A stretch of 64,000 nt of DNA, from positions 1 to 64,000 of the forward strand of contig SVFM01000012.1 of NCBI GenBank assembly GCA_015056865.1, written 5' to 3'. A program made the position numbers and the translations under genes. Origin of the DNA: Lachnospiraceae bacterium (lineage in GTDB: Bacteria; Bacillota; Clostridia; Lachnospirales; Lachnospiraceae). Positions within the stretch are counted from its first letter, which is position 1, and the number at the start of each line of letters is the position of its first letter. The notes under the pieces were generated by a model. That model was not told the origin of the DNA and did no database searches. It saw nothing but the letters and a program-made list of their open reading frames with translations. Positions 8,148-16,347 of the stretch are shown in pieces.

Positions 8148-9875
8148 TCATTGCTCCTTTAGAATCCTAACAGTTCCGTTATCTCCATCGACTTCCAAAC
8201 GTCCGCCATTCCATATACATTTCATATTCTTTCCACCTATGCCCGTAACGCATGGAATTTCTAACTCCCTTGCAATAATCGCTGCATGGCATAACATTCC
8301 CCCAACCGCTGTTACCAATCCTGATGCGTTTTCTAAAATATCCAACCAATCAGGATCCGCAAACCATGCTAATAGTATATCTCCATCTATCCATTCAACT
8401 TCGCGAAAATTTTTACCCAAGAATTTAGCATTTCCCGATACACATCCCCCAGACACAGGAACTCCTACAATAACAGAGGTCTCCATTTTATATTCTTTTT
8501 GAATTTGTTCAAGTATTTGTTTAGTAATCGGTCTATATTGTAGAAAATAAATTTGATCGCCTTTTATACACCATTCTATATCTGCTATTTCTCCTATCGC
8601 ATTTTGGAACGCAATTATGGAACACGCAATTTTATCAAATACTTTTTCTCCCTCCCTCTCTGTCTTACTTGTACCTTTCCATATCAAACTTTTGGGGATA
8701 ACTTTCCCTGAAACAAGTTTAGCACCATTTCCCTCACACCATTCAAAAACACCTTCTTCTCTTTGCACCCCCATCCATACTCCCGCCTTATCTGGCTCTA
8801 TATAACTTTGAATAATAACTGCCATTTCTGGATATTTTTTTATTTCATGAATTTCTAGATACTTCTTAACTCGTTGATTATCAATCGAATCAAGGACATC
8901 TTTTACCCTCTCAGCCAAATTTTCAAAACTCACGTCCAGAAAAGAATCAAATATTCCTGCAAAAGAGTATGTTATTCCATCTTCGCAACTTGCAGAGCTT
9001 CTTACCGCATATTTCATTCTTTTATCTAGTACAGCAAATGTCTCTTGATTTATATTTCTCCCTATAGGAATTACCCAAGCAGAAGGAACATTATATCCTT
9101 CTGAATTTAACATAGCCAATCCTAGCGCTTTTCCTCCTACAAGTGAAACCAATTCTTCCCGAACTCCTGCGATATAATAGCATGACAACAAATCTAATGA
9201 AATTAACTCCAATTTAGATAGATAGTGCATCGCCCTCTTAATTAAAGTTTTTCTATGTAGTTTCATGAGATTATCTTCGTTTTCTTTTATATATTTTTTT
9301 TCTACTGCATAAAAAGGTCTAATATTTTGTAAAGAAAAACTTCTCTGTTCATCTTGCCACTTTTTCATAATCAGATATTTTTGAGCGGTATCTGAACTAA
9401 AAACCTCACTTTGTTCTATTTTTTTGTCTTGCTCTATAAAATTTCTTTGCTTAACATCCTTTGAAACATTTTCTTTATCTAAACGTTTTAATACTTCCAA
9501 ATAATTTTTACCAAAATCTCGAATTATCATTTGTTCTATTTCTTCACTAAATGCACTATTTTCGTTAAATGCTTCTAAAAGACAAAAATATGCCAAAGCA
9601 CCCAAATAACAATCCATCCTCTTGTCTTCATCAGTTTCTCTCTCTGCATTTTTTATTTTTTCAACACACAATTTCCGCATATTAATAAAGTTTTCTTCGA
9701 CAACTTCTGATGAATCTGTTGCATGCATTTTTTCAATAAACCATTCTACATCTTGTTTGAATTTGCAATCATACAATGCTTGCAATAAAAATCTAAATTT
9801 AAAAGTCTCAGCCTCATCTGAAACAAATCCATCTACGAGTTGGTAAAATTTCTTAAATTCATTTACACTAAACAT
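8148..9875 (-). CDS. PEP-synthase-like ATP-grasp/phosphohistidine-swivel enzyme
   Basis: This protein of about 575 residues has an unknown helical N-terminal domain (about 1-220), then a pyruvate-phosphate-dikinase-type ATP-grasp domain with LVGGKALGLAMLNSEGYNVP, KYAVRSSASCEDGITYSFAG and ADIEWCIKGDQIYFLQYRPIT. A C-terminal swivel domain follows, with the catalytic His in GGMLCHAAIIARELEIPCVTG (His about 530). The PEP/pyruvate-binding barrel of PEP synthase is absent, so it resembles the ATP-grasp plus swivel parts of rifampin phosphotransferase. It probably moves phosphate from ATP to His and on to an unknown acceptor. I chose ATG 9875 (MFSVNEFKKF) because AAGGAG precedes it; the frame stays open to 10013. 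Confidence 0.75.
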   Translation of the reverse strand: MFSVNEFKKFYQLVDGFVSDEAETFKFRFLLQALYDCKFKQDVEWFIEKMHATDSSEVVEENFINMRKLCVEKIKNAERETDEDKRMDCYLGALAYFCLLEAFNENSAFSEEIEQMIIRDFGKNYLEVLKRLDKENVSKDVKQRNFIEQDKKIEQSEVFSSDTAQKYLIMKKWQDEQRSFSLQNIRPFYAVEKKYIKENEDNLMKLHRKTLIKRAMHYLSKLELISLDLLSCYYIAGVREELVSLVGGKALGLAMLNSEGYNVPSAWVIPIGRNINQETFAVLDKRMKYAVRSSASCEDGITYSFAGIFDSFLDVSFENLAERVKDVLDSIDNQRVKKYLEIHEIKKYPEMAVIIQSYIEPDKAGVWMGVQREEGVFEWCEGNGAKLVSGKVIPKSLIWKGTSKTEREGEKVFDKIACSIIAFQNAIGEIADIEWCIKGDQIYFLQYRPITKQILEQIQKEYKMETSVIVGVPVSGGCVSGNAKFLGKNFREVEWIDGDILLAWFADPDWLDILENASGLVTAVGGMLCHAAIIARELEIPCVTGIGGKNMKCIWNGGRLEVDGDNGTVRILKEQ

Positions 9876-10059
9876 ATTACGCTTTCTCCTTATCATCTTT
9901 TTCACATAGGCATTTGTTGAATACGTCAACCTCTTTATTTTACTAGGTCTTCTTGTTCCATATATAATATTCTCTCCGCTTATAGCAAAATATAAGTCCC
10001 CCCAAAATCCCAATCGCTAATAGAGCGGAAAAATTATGGCTATAAAATATCATCAGAGT

Positions 10060-10632
10060 TCACTTAAAGATACCTTTTCAGACTCCTCTACTCTAACCCC
10101 GTCTTAAATGACTTTTTAAGGATCATCCAAATTTTGATCCCTCCATTTTCTTTGGATCGGCTTTTGACCGCAAGATTATATATGATTTCCTTATGAACGC
10201 CTCGGTTTTCAGAAGGTACTAATCCCTCATAATCCGAGAAATGAAAGTTCTCCTCTCAAAAATGTGGAATTTAACTAGTATAGATACCCTGCCTATCCTG
10301 AAGATTCTACTCATTCCATGAAATACTGTAACGCTACCAAAGAAAACGAACGCTCTGACCGGGTAAAACAAACCTGCTCTATAGTCTACATGAAAAACGG
10401 AAAACGGCCATGTGATTGTCCAAATCTCCATAACTATGCACAAAAGGGCCGAACCACTTATACATATGATTACATTGGATCTTCACAGGTCTCCCGTAGC
10501 CATTGTGTTGCTGGAAGAAAATCTCATAACCATGCAACTACCAAAGTAGACATTTTTCTGGCGGCAGTCATCACCATCCAACCAACTGAAATTTTTACCC
10601 ATAGAATGAACCAGCCAGACTACATACGCTAG
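10060..10632 (+). pseudogene. Decayed DDE transposase remnant inside the RiPP island
   Basis: On the plus strand, patches of a DDE transposase of the type common in Clostridia can be read: DPSIFFGSAFDRK near 10138-10180, VLIPHNPRNESSPLKNVEFN up to a stop near 10278, then YRYPAYPED, MKYCNATKENERSDRVKQTC and QKGRTTYTYD (10318-10470). The order matches the family pattern of a substrate-strand segment, a P-NPRN motif, and a K-GRTTYTYD Cys-region. Stops and frame changes interrupt it, so it is dead. The 104-codon open frame at 10318 is only the longest surviving piece. It lies between the two halves of the island and faces the other way. IS family assignment is uncertain (IS1182- or ISNCY-like). 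Confidence 0.6.
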
Positions 10633-10672
10633 GAGCATATATTAATTACCCAATTTTTTTATTTATTGATGC

Positions 10673-11830
10673 CTATTCTCTAATTACCATGCATTTTCGT
10701 GAATTATTATTCTCCATTTGTAGTACTTTCAAAAATTCGTACCTTTCTTTTTTTTTCCATAACTCATCCAAATTGTGTTCAAGTAGGTTACCAAGTTTTG
10801 ATTTTTCAATAAATGGACAACACAACAAATCACCTCGATGATTAATTGTTGCCTTTCCTATCCCTGCAGAACACTTCCACTGTTCATTTCCTAAAAAGTA
10901 ATTTCCTTTACTGGTTATTTTATAAATTTCACTATCGTCTTGTCCATCTGGAATTTCGGCATATAATATTTCAGTTTCCCCGATATCATTAACTATACTA
11001 CTCAGTTGTCTCATTAATTCTTTACGTTCACTAACCGTTACTTGCATCTTCTCATTTGCTCGTCCTTTTATAATTAAGTTTGACAGTTGTACTTGGTCCA
11101 CCCCCATTTTATGTAGATAACTAATCAATGCACCTATACAGCCTATATTTTTCTTCATTATAACTGTATTAGTTACTAATTTATACCCATGAGAAATAGC
11201 ATATTTGATGCCCTCTATACTCTTTGCAAATGTCCCTTTGCCTCTTATCTCATCATGTATTTTCTCATTTCCGTCAATGCTTACTGAAAAATGTAGCAAA
11301 TGTTTAGTTACATCTGGTAATTTATCTATAAATTCTTTTAATAGTATTCCATTTGTAAAAATCAACACACTAACGCCACTATTCATCAACATAGTAACAA
11401 TATTCTCTATCCCTTTCACAAGAAGAGCCTCTCCACCACTAATTGTTACTTCCATTATTCCTGCACTAATTATATCATTAGCCACTCTCTTGAGCAATGA
11501 ATCCTCCAAATCAGTATTCTCATGATCATTAGCATTTGTATAGCAATGTTCACATCTTAAATTGCATCTATTTGTAATTTTCCATTGTACTTTCAAAGGT
11601 GCTTTTATTTGTATGTTACTCTCATAGTATTCAGGATTAGCTATCTTTTGATTAATCTCTTTAATATACCGATTAATTTTTAGTGTGGACTTTTGATGTT
11701 TCTGCTTAAACCGAGCAATATTACTATCTTCTAATGCTTCTAACAATTCAAAAGTAAATCTATTAACCACATAATACTCTCCATCAAGATTAATAATCAA
11801 TTCATCATTAGAATTTTCACAAAACTTCAT
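10673..11830 (-). CDS. Radical SAM peptide maturase, SPASM-like, C-terminus possibly clipped
   Basis: This radical SAM enzyme has about 385 residues. The cluster motif CNLRCEHC gives Cys89, Cys93 and Cys96, followed by VTISGGEALL and the FSVSIDG segment typical of peptide-modifying SPASM proteins. The N-terminal 40 residues (ELIINLDGEYYVVNRFTFELLEALED) resemble a PqqD-like peptide-recognition fold. The C-terminal half contains WKCSAGIGKATINHRGDLLCC and GNLLEHNLDELW, but the protein ends at SRKCMVIRE, just where the last SPASM cysteines (CxxC...C) would be expected. About 40 nt beyond lies the transposase remnant, so the 3' end may have been replaced. ATG 11830 follows GAGGGGGG; the gene overlaps its upstream neighbour by 14 nt, indicating coupling. 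Confidence 0.8.
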   Translation of the reverse strand: MKFCENSNDELIINLDGEYYVVNRFTFELLEALEDSNIARFKQKHQKSTLKINRYIKEINQKIANPEYYESNIQIKAPLKVQWKITNRCNLRCEHCYTNANDHENTDLEDSLLKRVANDIISAGIMEVTISGGEALLVKGIENIVTMLMNSGVSVLIFTNGILLKEFIDKLPDVTKHLLHFSVSIDGNEKIHDEIRGKGTFAKSIEGIKYAISHGYKLVTNTVIMKKNIGCIGALISYLHKMGVDQVQLSNLIIKGRANEKMQVTVSERKELMRQLSSIVNDIGETEILYAEIPDGQDDSEIYKITSKGNYFLGNEQWKCSAGIGKATINHRGDLLCCPFIEKSKLGNLLEHNLDELWKKKERYEFLKVLQMENNNSRKCMVIRE

Positions 11831-13100
11831 TGCAACCCCCCTCATTTATTTCAATTATATTATCAACATAAAGCGCAACTAACAATTCTATCAGTTTCTC
11901 TTCATCTACAATATGGCGTTTTTTCTCTATAAACTCTTTCCCAGTCATCCTGCCATCTATTGAACTTATTATATCAAAAATTTTGTTTGAACACTTAATA
12001 ATTGGATTTGAATGCATATAATAATCTTTGCCGTTCTTGCTGATTCTTTCAAGAGTTAATACTATTCTTTTTTGACTAATTTCTTCCCACATATCATTCC
12101 ATTTTCTTTTAACCTCTTGATCACACATATGTTCCCAAAATTTTCCATCATTTTCTGCTTTACAACCTGCCTTACATTTAACAAAATCAAGACAAACTTT
12201 ACATTTTGCAGGTAGCCATTGTCCACTTTTAAACTTTTTTAATTCTTTACATCTCCATACCCGTTTAAATGAGTCACTAAATATGTTACCCAATACTATA
12301 CTGGAAGAAGGACATATTTTTACATCTCCATTTGTTTCTATTGCTGCTATCGTTTGCCCTGCACTACATCCATGAGTAAGGTATCTATACTTCTCGTCAA
12401 CTAAACATGGGGCGACACAATTACTTATCCGGATATTATACCCATCATTTTTCAACATATATACATAATTCAACATATTTTTTAAATCTGTCGGGTTTAC
12501 TTTTTTGCCTTTACCAACATAATTTAATCTTGCCACATTAAGAGAAGCTTCGTTCGCTCTACAAATTTCCGCAATATGTAGTAATTGTTCAAGACTATTA
12601 TTATGACTACACATTGTATAGTTTACAACAATATAGTTATTATGTTTAGTTAAACATTCAATTGCTTGCATGACCTTCTTATATGCTCCCTTATAATGCA
12701 TTATCTCGTCATGCGTTTTTTCATCACCATGCAAGGATATACCAACTGTATTAAAATACGGAAGAATTTTTTCATTTTCCTTAATCAACAAACCATTAGT
12801 TACTAAAATTTGAGAAAAATTATATTGATTTGCTATTTCAACCATATTCTTTATTTTCGGATGCATCAATGGCTCACCACCAGTATAAACCACATTGCTA
12901 ACCGATATCTGATTCAAATCATTCATTAGCGCGCAAAAATTCTTTTCCGTCATATAATTCAAATTACGTTCTTGAGAACAAAAGTCACAATCACAATTGC
13001 AATTATCTGTAATCTTTAAATAAACTGTCGTCGGATAAGTAAGTGTATTATAATTATATTTGAAATTTAAACTTCCTAAGTCATATGCACTTGCTCTCAT
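11817..13100 (-). CDS. Radical SAM/SPASM peptide maturase
   Basis: This 427-residue enzyme belongs to the radical SAM superfamily. CNCDCDFC supplies the CxxxCxxC cluster (Cys34, Cys38, Cys41), VVYTGGEPLMHP follows, and GISLHGDEKTHDEI is the usual third strand. A complete-looking SPASM region has HGCSAGQTIAAIETNGDVKI, GNIFSDSFKRVWR and CKVCLDFVKCKAGC, so it probably binds auxiliary Fe-S clusters. The last 90 residues (VLTLERIS... MTGKEFIEKK) look like a PqqD-like winged-helix domain. Such enzymes form thioether, C-C or other crosslinks in peptides, and the exact chemistry cannot be read here. The start codon overlaps the end of a 45-codon ORF. Confidence 0.85.
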   Translation of the reverse strand: MRASAYDLGSLNFKYNYNTLTYPTTVYLKITDNCNCDCDFCSQERNLNYMTEKNFCALMNDLNQISVSNVVYTGGEPLMHPKIKNMVEIANQYNFSQILVTNGLLIKENEKILPYFNTVGISLHGDEKTHDEIMHYKGAYKKVMQAIECLTKHNNYIVVNYTMCSHNNSLEQLLHIAEICRANEASLNVARLNYVGKGKKVNPTDLKNMLNYVYMLKNDGYNIRISNCVAPCLVDEKYRYLTHGCSAGQTIAAIETNGDVKICPSSSIVLGNIFSDSFKRVWRCKELKKFKSGQWLPAKCKVCLDFVKCKAGCKAENDGKFWEHMCDQEVKRKWNDMWEEISQKRIVLTLERISKNGKDYYMHSNPIIKCSNKIFDIISSIDGRMTGKEFIEKKRHIVDEEKLIELLVALYVDNIIEINEGGCNEVL

Positions 13101-13218
13101 TTTGAGTCCTTCCCTTCAAAATATTTTCAACTTGAATCATTCTACACTGTGTGATATTCGAACGCAATTTTTTTATCATTATTTTTTCTTTTGGCTTATT
13201 TTGTTTTATCAATTTCAT
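13081..13218 (-). CDS. Small ORF (45 codons) leading the radical SAM operon
   Basis: ATG 13218 has AAAGGAG with a 9-nt spacer. The ORF encodes a basic peptide starting MKLIKQNKPKEKIMIKKL, followed by RSNITQCRMIQVEN and ending SKCI. It overlaps the start of the radical SAM gene by 20 nt. The Lys-rich beginning is reminiscent of the precursor at 6363-6485, so it could be a second precursor. It could equally be a translated leader that couples translation into the radical SAM gene. No homology is recognised. Confidence 0.4.
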   Translation of the reverse strand: MKLIKQNKPKEKIMIKKLRSNITQCRMIQVENILKGRTQNESKCI

Positions 13219-13424
13219 ATGCATTATCTCCTTTAACACATTTCTTTCTCATTATTCTATCTTCTATAAATAGAATAAACCATCTGCTTGGTTTAGCAAC
13301 TACACAGTGTTCCACTTCTGTTTACCTTTTGATCATATATGTTGAATATGGCCAATTTTATTGACCGACTTTCTTCAGTTGACTGTACACAACTCCAGAA
13401 ACATCTGCTTTGTATTTTTCTCAG

Positions 13425-13456
13425 AAAAAATGTGGCTCCATCACGGAACCACATTT
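13425..13456 (-). terminator. Intrinsic terminator of the AgrC-like kinase gene
   Basis: TGTGGCTCC at 13431-13439 pairs with GGAACCACA at 13445-13453 (one G-U), and on the minus strand a run of six T follows. It lies just beyond the kinase stop and separates that gene from the RiPP island downstream. Confidence 0.75.
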
Positions 13457-13468
13457 TACTCTTTCTCA

Positions 13469-14227
13469 TTACTTTCTGCGGCAGGGCACCGCCAGTGTAA
13501 ATTCTATCCAGTTTTCCCCATTCTTTACCAGCTTCCGGCCCTGAATGCTCCAGCCCCGCTCATGGCAGACCTTCTTTGCCTGGTGCAGACCCAAGCCCCT
13601 TCCTCTTCCCTTGCTGCTCTTATGTGGATGAAACCAGGTCATCATTTCACTGTACTTCACCTCTTCACTTCTATTCTGCACAGCAAACAGGTACTCGTTT
13701 TCCTTCTCACTGATCAACAAAGCAATTCTATTTTGCTCGCCATCCTCTTGCCTTGCTTCCGCTGCATTATCCAGAAGCACACCCAAAACCTCTACCATTC
13801 CATGCAGCATACAATCCTTCGGTAATTCCGATACATGGACTTCTAATTCTACAGGGATCCCGTCCTCCTCCAACTCAGAAAGCTTCTGATACAAAAAGCC
13901 AGTCAGGGCGTTAGTACCCATTCTTAGCAACTTACTGTACTTATGGTCCTCTATCAGGATATGTCCATACTCCTTTTGCAGCTTTACCCATTCCTCATGA
14001 CTGCCGCATACCCTATGTAATCCTATGAGCGCACTCAGATGATTCATAAAATCATGCTGTCTAAGCTGTACCCCTTTCACCAACTCTTGATAAGGTTTAA
14101 ACGCATCCTTCTGTAACGAAAGTTCCTTCTCCAATTCCTCTATCTTTTTCCGGTCTTTTTGGTGCAATGACCTATAATAGATCAGCCCCCATATTAGACC
14201 CAGCACCAAGACTGTTGCTATCAACAT
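13469..14227 (-). CDS. AgrC-like (GHKL) sensor histidine kinase with a minimal membrane anchor
   Basis: This 252-residue protein has one N-terminal transmembrane helix (residues about 2-18), a short coiled coil (about 22-42), an H-box QLRQHDFMNHL with His58, and a GHKL ATPase with N-box LLDNAAEA (Asn154) and G-box KGRGRGLGL (about 206-213). AgrC and related kinases normally have six transmembrane helices for peptide sensing; these are absent here. No response regulator gene is adjacent. It sits just upstream of the RiPP island but is separated from it by a terminator. AGAGG precedes ATG 14227. A hairpin at about 14247-14270 lies in the upstream region. Whether it regulates the island is speculation. 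Confidence 0.8.
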   Translation of the reverse strand: MLIATVLVLGLIWGLIYYRSLHQKDRKKIEELEKELSLQKDAFKPYQELVKGVQLRQHDFMNHLSALIGLHRVCGSHEEWVKLQKEYGHILIEDHKYSKLLRMGTNALTGFLYQKLSELEEDGIPVELEVHVSELPKDCMLHGMVEVLGVLLDNAAEARQEDGEQNRIALLISEKENEYLFAVQNRSEEVKYSEMMTWFHPHKSSKGRGRGLGLHQAKKVCHERGWSIQGRKLVKNGENWIEFTLAVPCRRK

Positions 14228-14423
14228 ATTACCTCTTTCTCATAAACTGCTCCGCCATATTGTGGCGGAGTCTAAAGTTTCTGAAATATCATCTTTGAGA
14301 TAATCATAGTTAATTTTTTCCAACTACGCAATACAAATCATGAAATTTGTGGTGAATTTTGCAAAATGATATCATGGCCGTAACGATCATCTAGGCATGC
14401 TAACACACACTCTCCCATACAAA

Positions 14424-14930
14424 CTAATTAATATAATTCTTTTCCATAAAGTATTTCATGTATCTCTGTTTTTGGTTCGGAATCATTTGATCAGAATTTA
14501 TAAATTTAATGAAATCTGTTTCAGGCATCCACTTATAATCGTCTGTTTCTTTGGCTTGAAGTTTAATTGCATTCTTGTCACAATTTACTTGGCATATGAA
14601 ACAATGGAAAATACAGTGGTCATCATCATATATAAAACAGCCAATCTCAGTAAACGAATCGCATATAAGACCGGTCTCTTCGTACAACTCCCTCGCTATG
14701 CATTGATATTTGTTTTCACCTTGTAATGCAGAACCACCTGCAGTTGCTTCATAATACCCCGGGTAATTATGTTTTGATGCGGACCTTTTCATGCATAAAT
14801 AACTACCGTCTTCATGTTGCACTAACACTTCACACACCATATGGTATAAATCATCTGGAATAGCTTCGCCTCTAATTAGCTTTTTGCTTGTAAGGACTCC
14901 CGATTTTGTATAAGCATCCCATACTTCCAT
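14424..14930 (-). CDS. Nudix hydrolase
   Basis: The 168-residue protein contains a full Nudix box in GGSALQGENKYQCIARELYEETGLI (Gly-X5-Glu-X7-Arg-Glu-Leu-X-Glu-Glu-X-Gly-hydrophobic), residues about 65-89. The N-terminal part (VWDAYTKSG, HMVCEVLVQHEDG) resembles the IPP-isomerase/YfcD-like branch that acts on nucleoside diphosphate-linked substrates. The substrate is not determinable from sequence. AGAGGTG precedes ATG 14930. It is a single gene between the kinase and the aminopeptidase. Confidence 0.85.
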   Translation of the reverse strand: MEVWDAYTKSGVLTSKKLIRGEAIPDDLYHMVCEVLVQHEDGSYLCMKRSASKHNYPGYYEATAGGSALQGENKYQCIARELYEETGLICDSFTEIGCFIYDDDHCIFHCFICQVNCDKNAIKLQAKETDDYKWMPETDFIKFINSDQMIPNQKQRYMKYFMEKNYIN

Positions 14931-14957
14931 CTTGTCACCTCTTTAAGTTCTAATAAT

Positions 14958-16214
14958 TCACTGCCCATAAAACACCTTCATAATCTTTACAGCATATTCC
15001 GTGTCCTGCACCCCGGCGGTCTCCACCGCGGAATGCATGGCCAGCTGCGGCAAACCGATGTCCACCGTATTCACAGACACGTGCCCGGTTGAAATATTTC
15101 CCAGCGTGCTGCCCCCTGCAATATCCGAACGATTGGTGTAAGTTTGGCAAGGTACCCCCGCCAAATGACAGAGATGTTTCAAAAACCCTGCTGATATGGC
15201 ATCTGTGGCATATCGCTGGCTGCCGTGATATTTGAGTACAATTCCACCGTTTAAGTACGGACGGTTGGTTGGATCCGCCTTTTCCGGGTGATTGGGATGC
15301 ACCGCATGGGCATTATCTGCTGAAATCATAAAACTCTCCGCGATCATTCTGTGGTATCCAGCTCTGCTGATGTTCAGTGCCTCGCAGATCCGTGCCAGCA
15401 CATCCTCCAAAAAGGTAGAACCGGCCCCCTGCTTGGTACCGCTACCCACTTCTTCGTTGTCAAACACTGCACACACATTGATATACTCTGTGGGCTCACT
15501 CTCCGACATTGCAAGAATAGATGCATAAGCACACTGAAGATCATCCAGCTTGGGAGATACTACAAACTCCCCGGCCGCCCCCACAATTCTTCCTTTTTCC
15601 CGTACATACAAGAACAGATCGTAGCTTAAAATCTCCTTTTTCTCTACCCCTGCTGCCTTTGCAAGATATTTCATAAAAGTGCCCTTTTTTCCGGCATAGA
15701 GAGGCAACAGATCCACCTGGGGATTGTTCTCACTGGCCGTACAGCCCAGATGGGGTGCTACAGAAGGGATGATCAGCAGGTCTTTATCAACATTGACCAG
15801 TTTGGTCACTATCTTCTCTCCCTGCAAAATACTGACTCTTCCTGCCACAGACAAAGGCCGATCCATCCAGGTAGACAAAATAGGTCCCCCGTATTTCTCC
15901 GTGTTCAGCTTCACATAATGCCCCTCTATCTCCATCTCCGGATTTTCCTTTACCTTAAAGGACGGGGAATCGCTGTGGGATGCCACAAAGCGAAAGCCTC
16001 TGCTACTCCCCCGAGGAATCGCAAACGCAATGCAGGCAGAGCCGTTTCTGGTGGTAAAATACTTCCCTCCCGGTTCCAGCTGCCATTCCTCCTGCTCCAT
16101 AAGCTCTGTAAATCCGGCGGCCAGATAAATTTGACGCTGTCCTTCCACGACATGAAAACAGCTGGGACTATTCTCTATGAATTTCAACAAGTCTCTTGTG
16201 ATCCGATTTGACAT
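14958..16214 (-). CDS. apeB: M18-family aminopeptidase
   Basis: The 418-residue protein matches bacterial M18 (aspartyl) aminopeptidases. It begins with LLKFIENSPSCFHVV and has the metal-binding His in ASHSDSPSFKVK, GPILSTWMDRPLSVAGRV, PKLDDLQCAYA (metal Asp), FDNEEVGSGTKQGA (catalytic Glu pair) and a C-terminal H-VSVNTVDIGLPQLAMHSAVET. The enzyme is a cytosolic zinc exopeptidase removing acidic or neutral N-terminal residues. AAAAAGGAG precedes the ATG. The symbol is a family-level assignment. Confidence 0.9.
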   Translation of the reverse strand: MSNRITRDLLKFIENSPSCFHVVEGQRQIYLAAGFTELMEQEEWQLEPGGKYFTTRNGSACIAFAIPRGSSRGFRFVASHSDSPSFKVKENPEMEIEGHYVKLNTEKYGGPILSTWMDRPLSVAGRVSILQGEKIVTKLVNVDKDLLIIPSVAPHLGCTASENNPQVDLLPLYAGKKGTFMKYLAKAAGVEKKEILSYDLFLYVREKGRIVGAAGEFVVSPKLDDLQCAYASILAMSESEPTEYINVCAVFDNEEVGSGTKQGAGSTFLEDVLARICEALNISRAGYHRMIAESFMISADNAHAVHPNHPEKADPTNRPYLNGGIVLKYHGSQRYATDAISAGFLKHLCHLAGVPCQTYTNRSDIAGGSTLGNISTGHVSVNTVDIGLPQLAMHSAVETAGVQDTEYAVKIMKVFYGQ

Positions 16215-16347
16215 ATTGCTACACTCCTTTTTACTAATAGACGATTTTGCTTAGTATATCATAAATTTTGGCGCCCTTCCATAGGATATGTCCTTTACTT
16301 TCCCCATTTTCTGGTATAAAATGTAATTTGTTTGGAGAGTGATAGAG

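Noticed and set aside
10318-10632. A 104-codon plus-strand ORF with a Cys-containing sequence inside the RiPP island
   Set aside because: It continues, across a stop, the pattern of a DDE transposase (P-NPRN, then KYCNATKE..., then GRTTYTYD), so I treat it as a transposase remnant and not a precursor or new gene.
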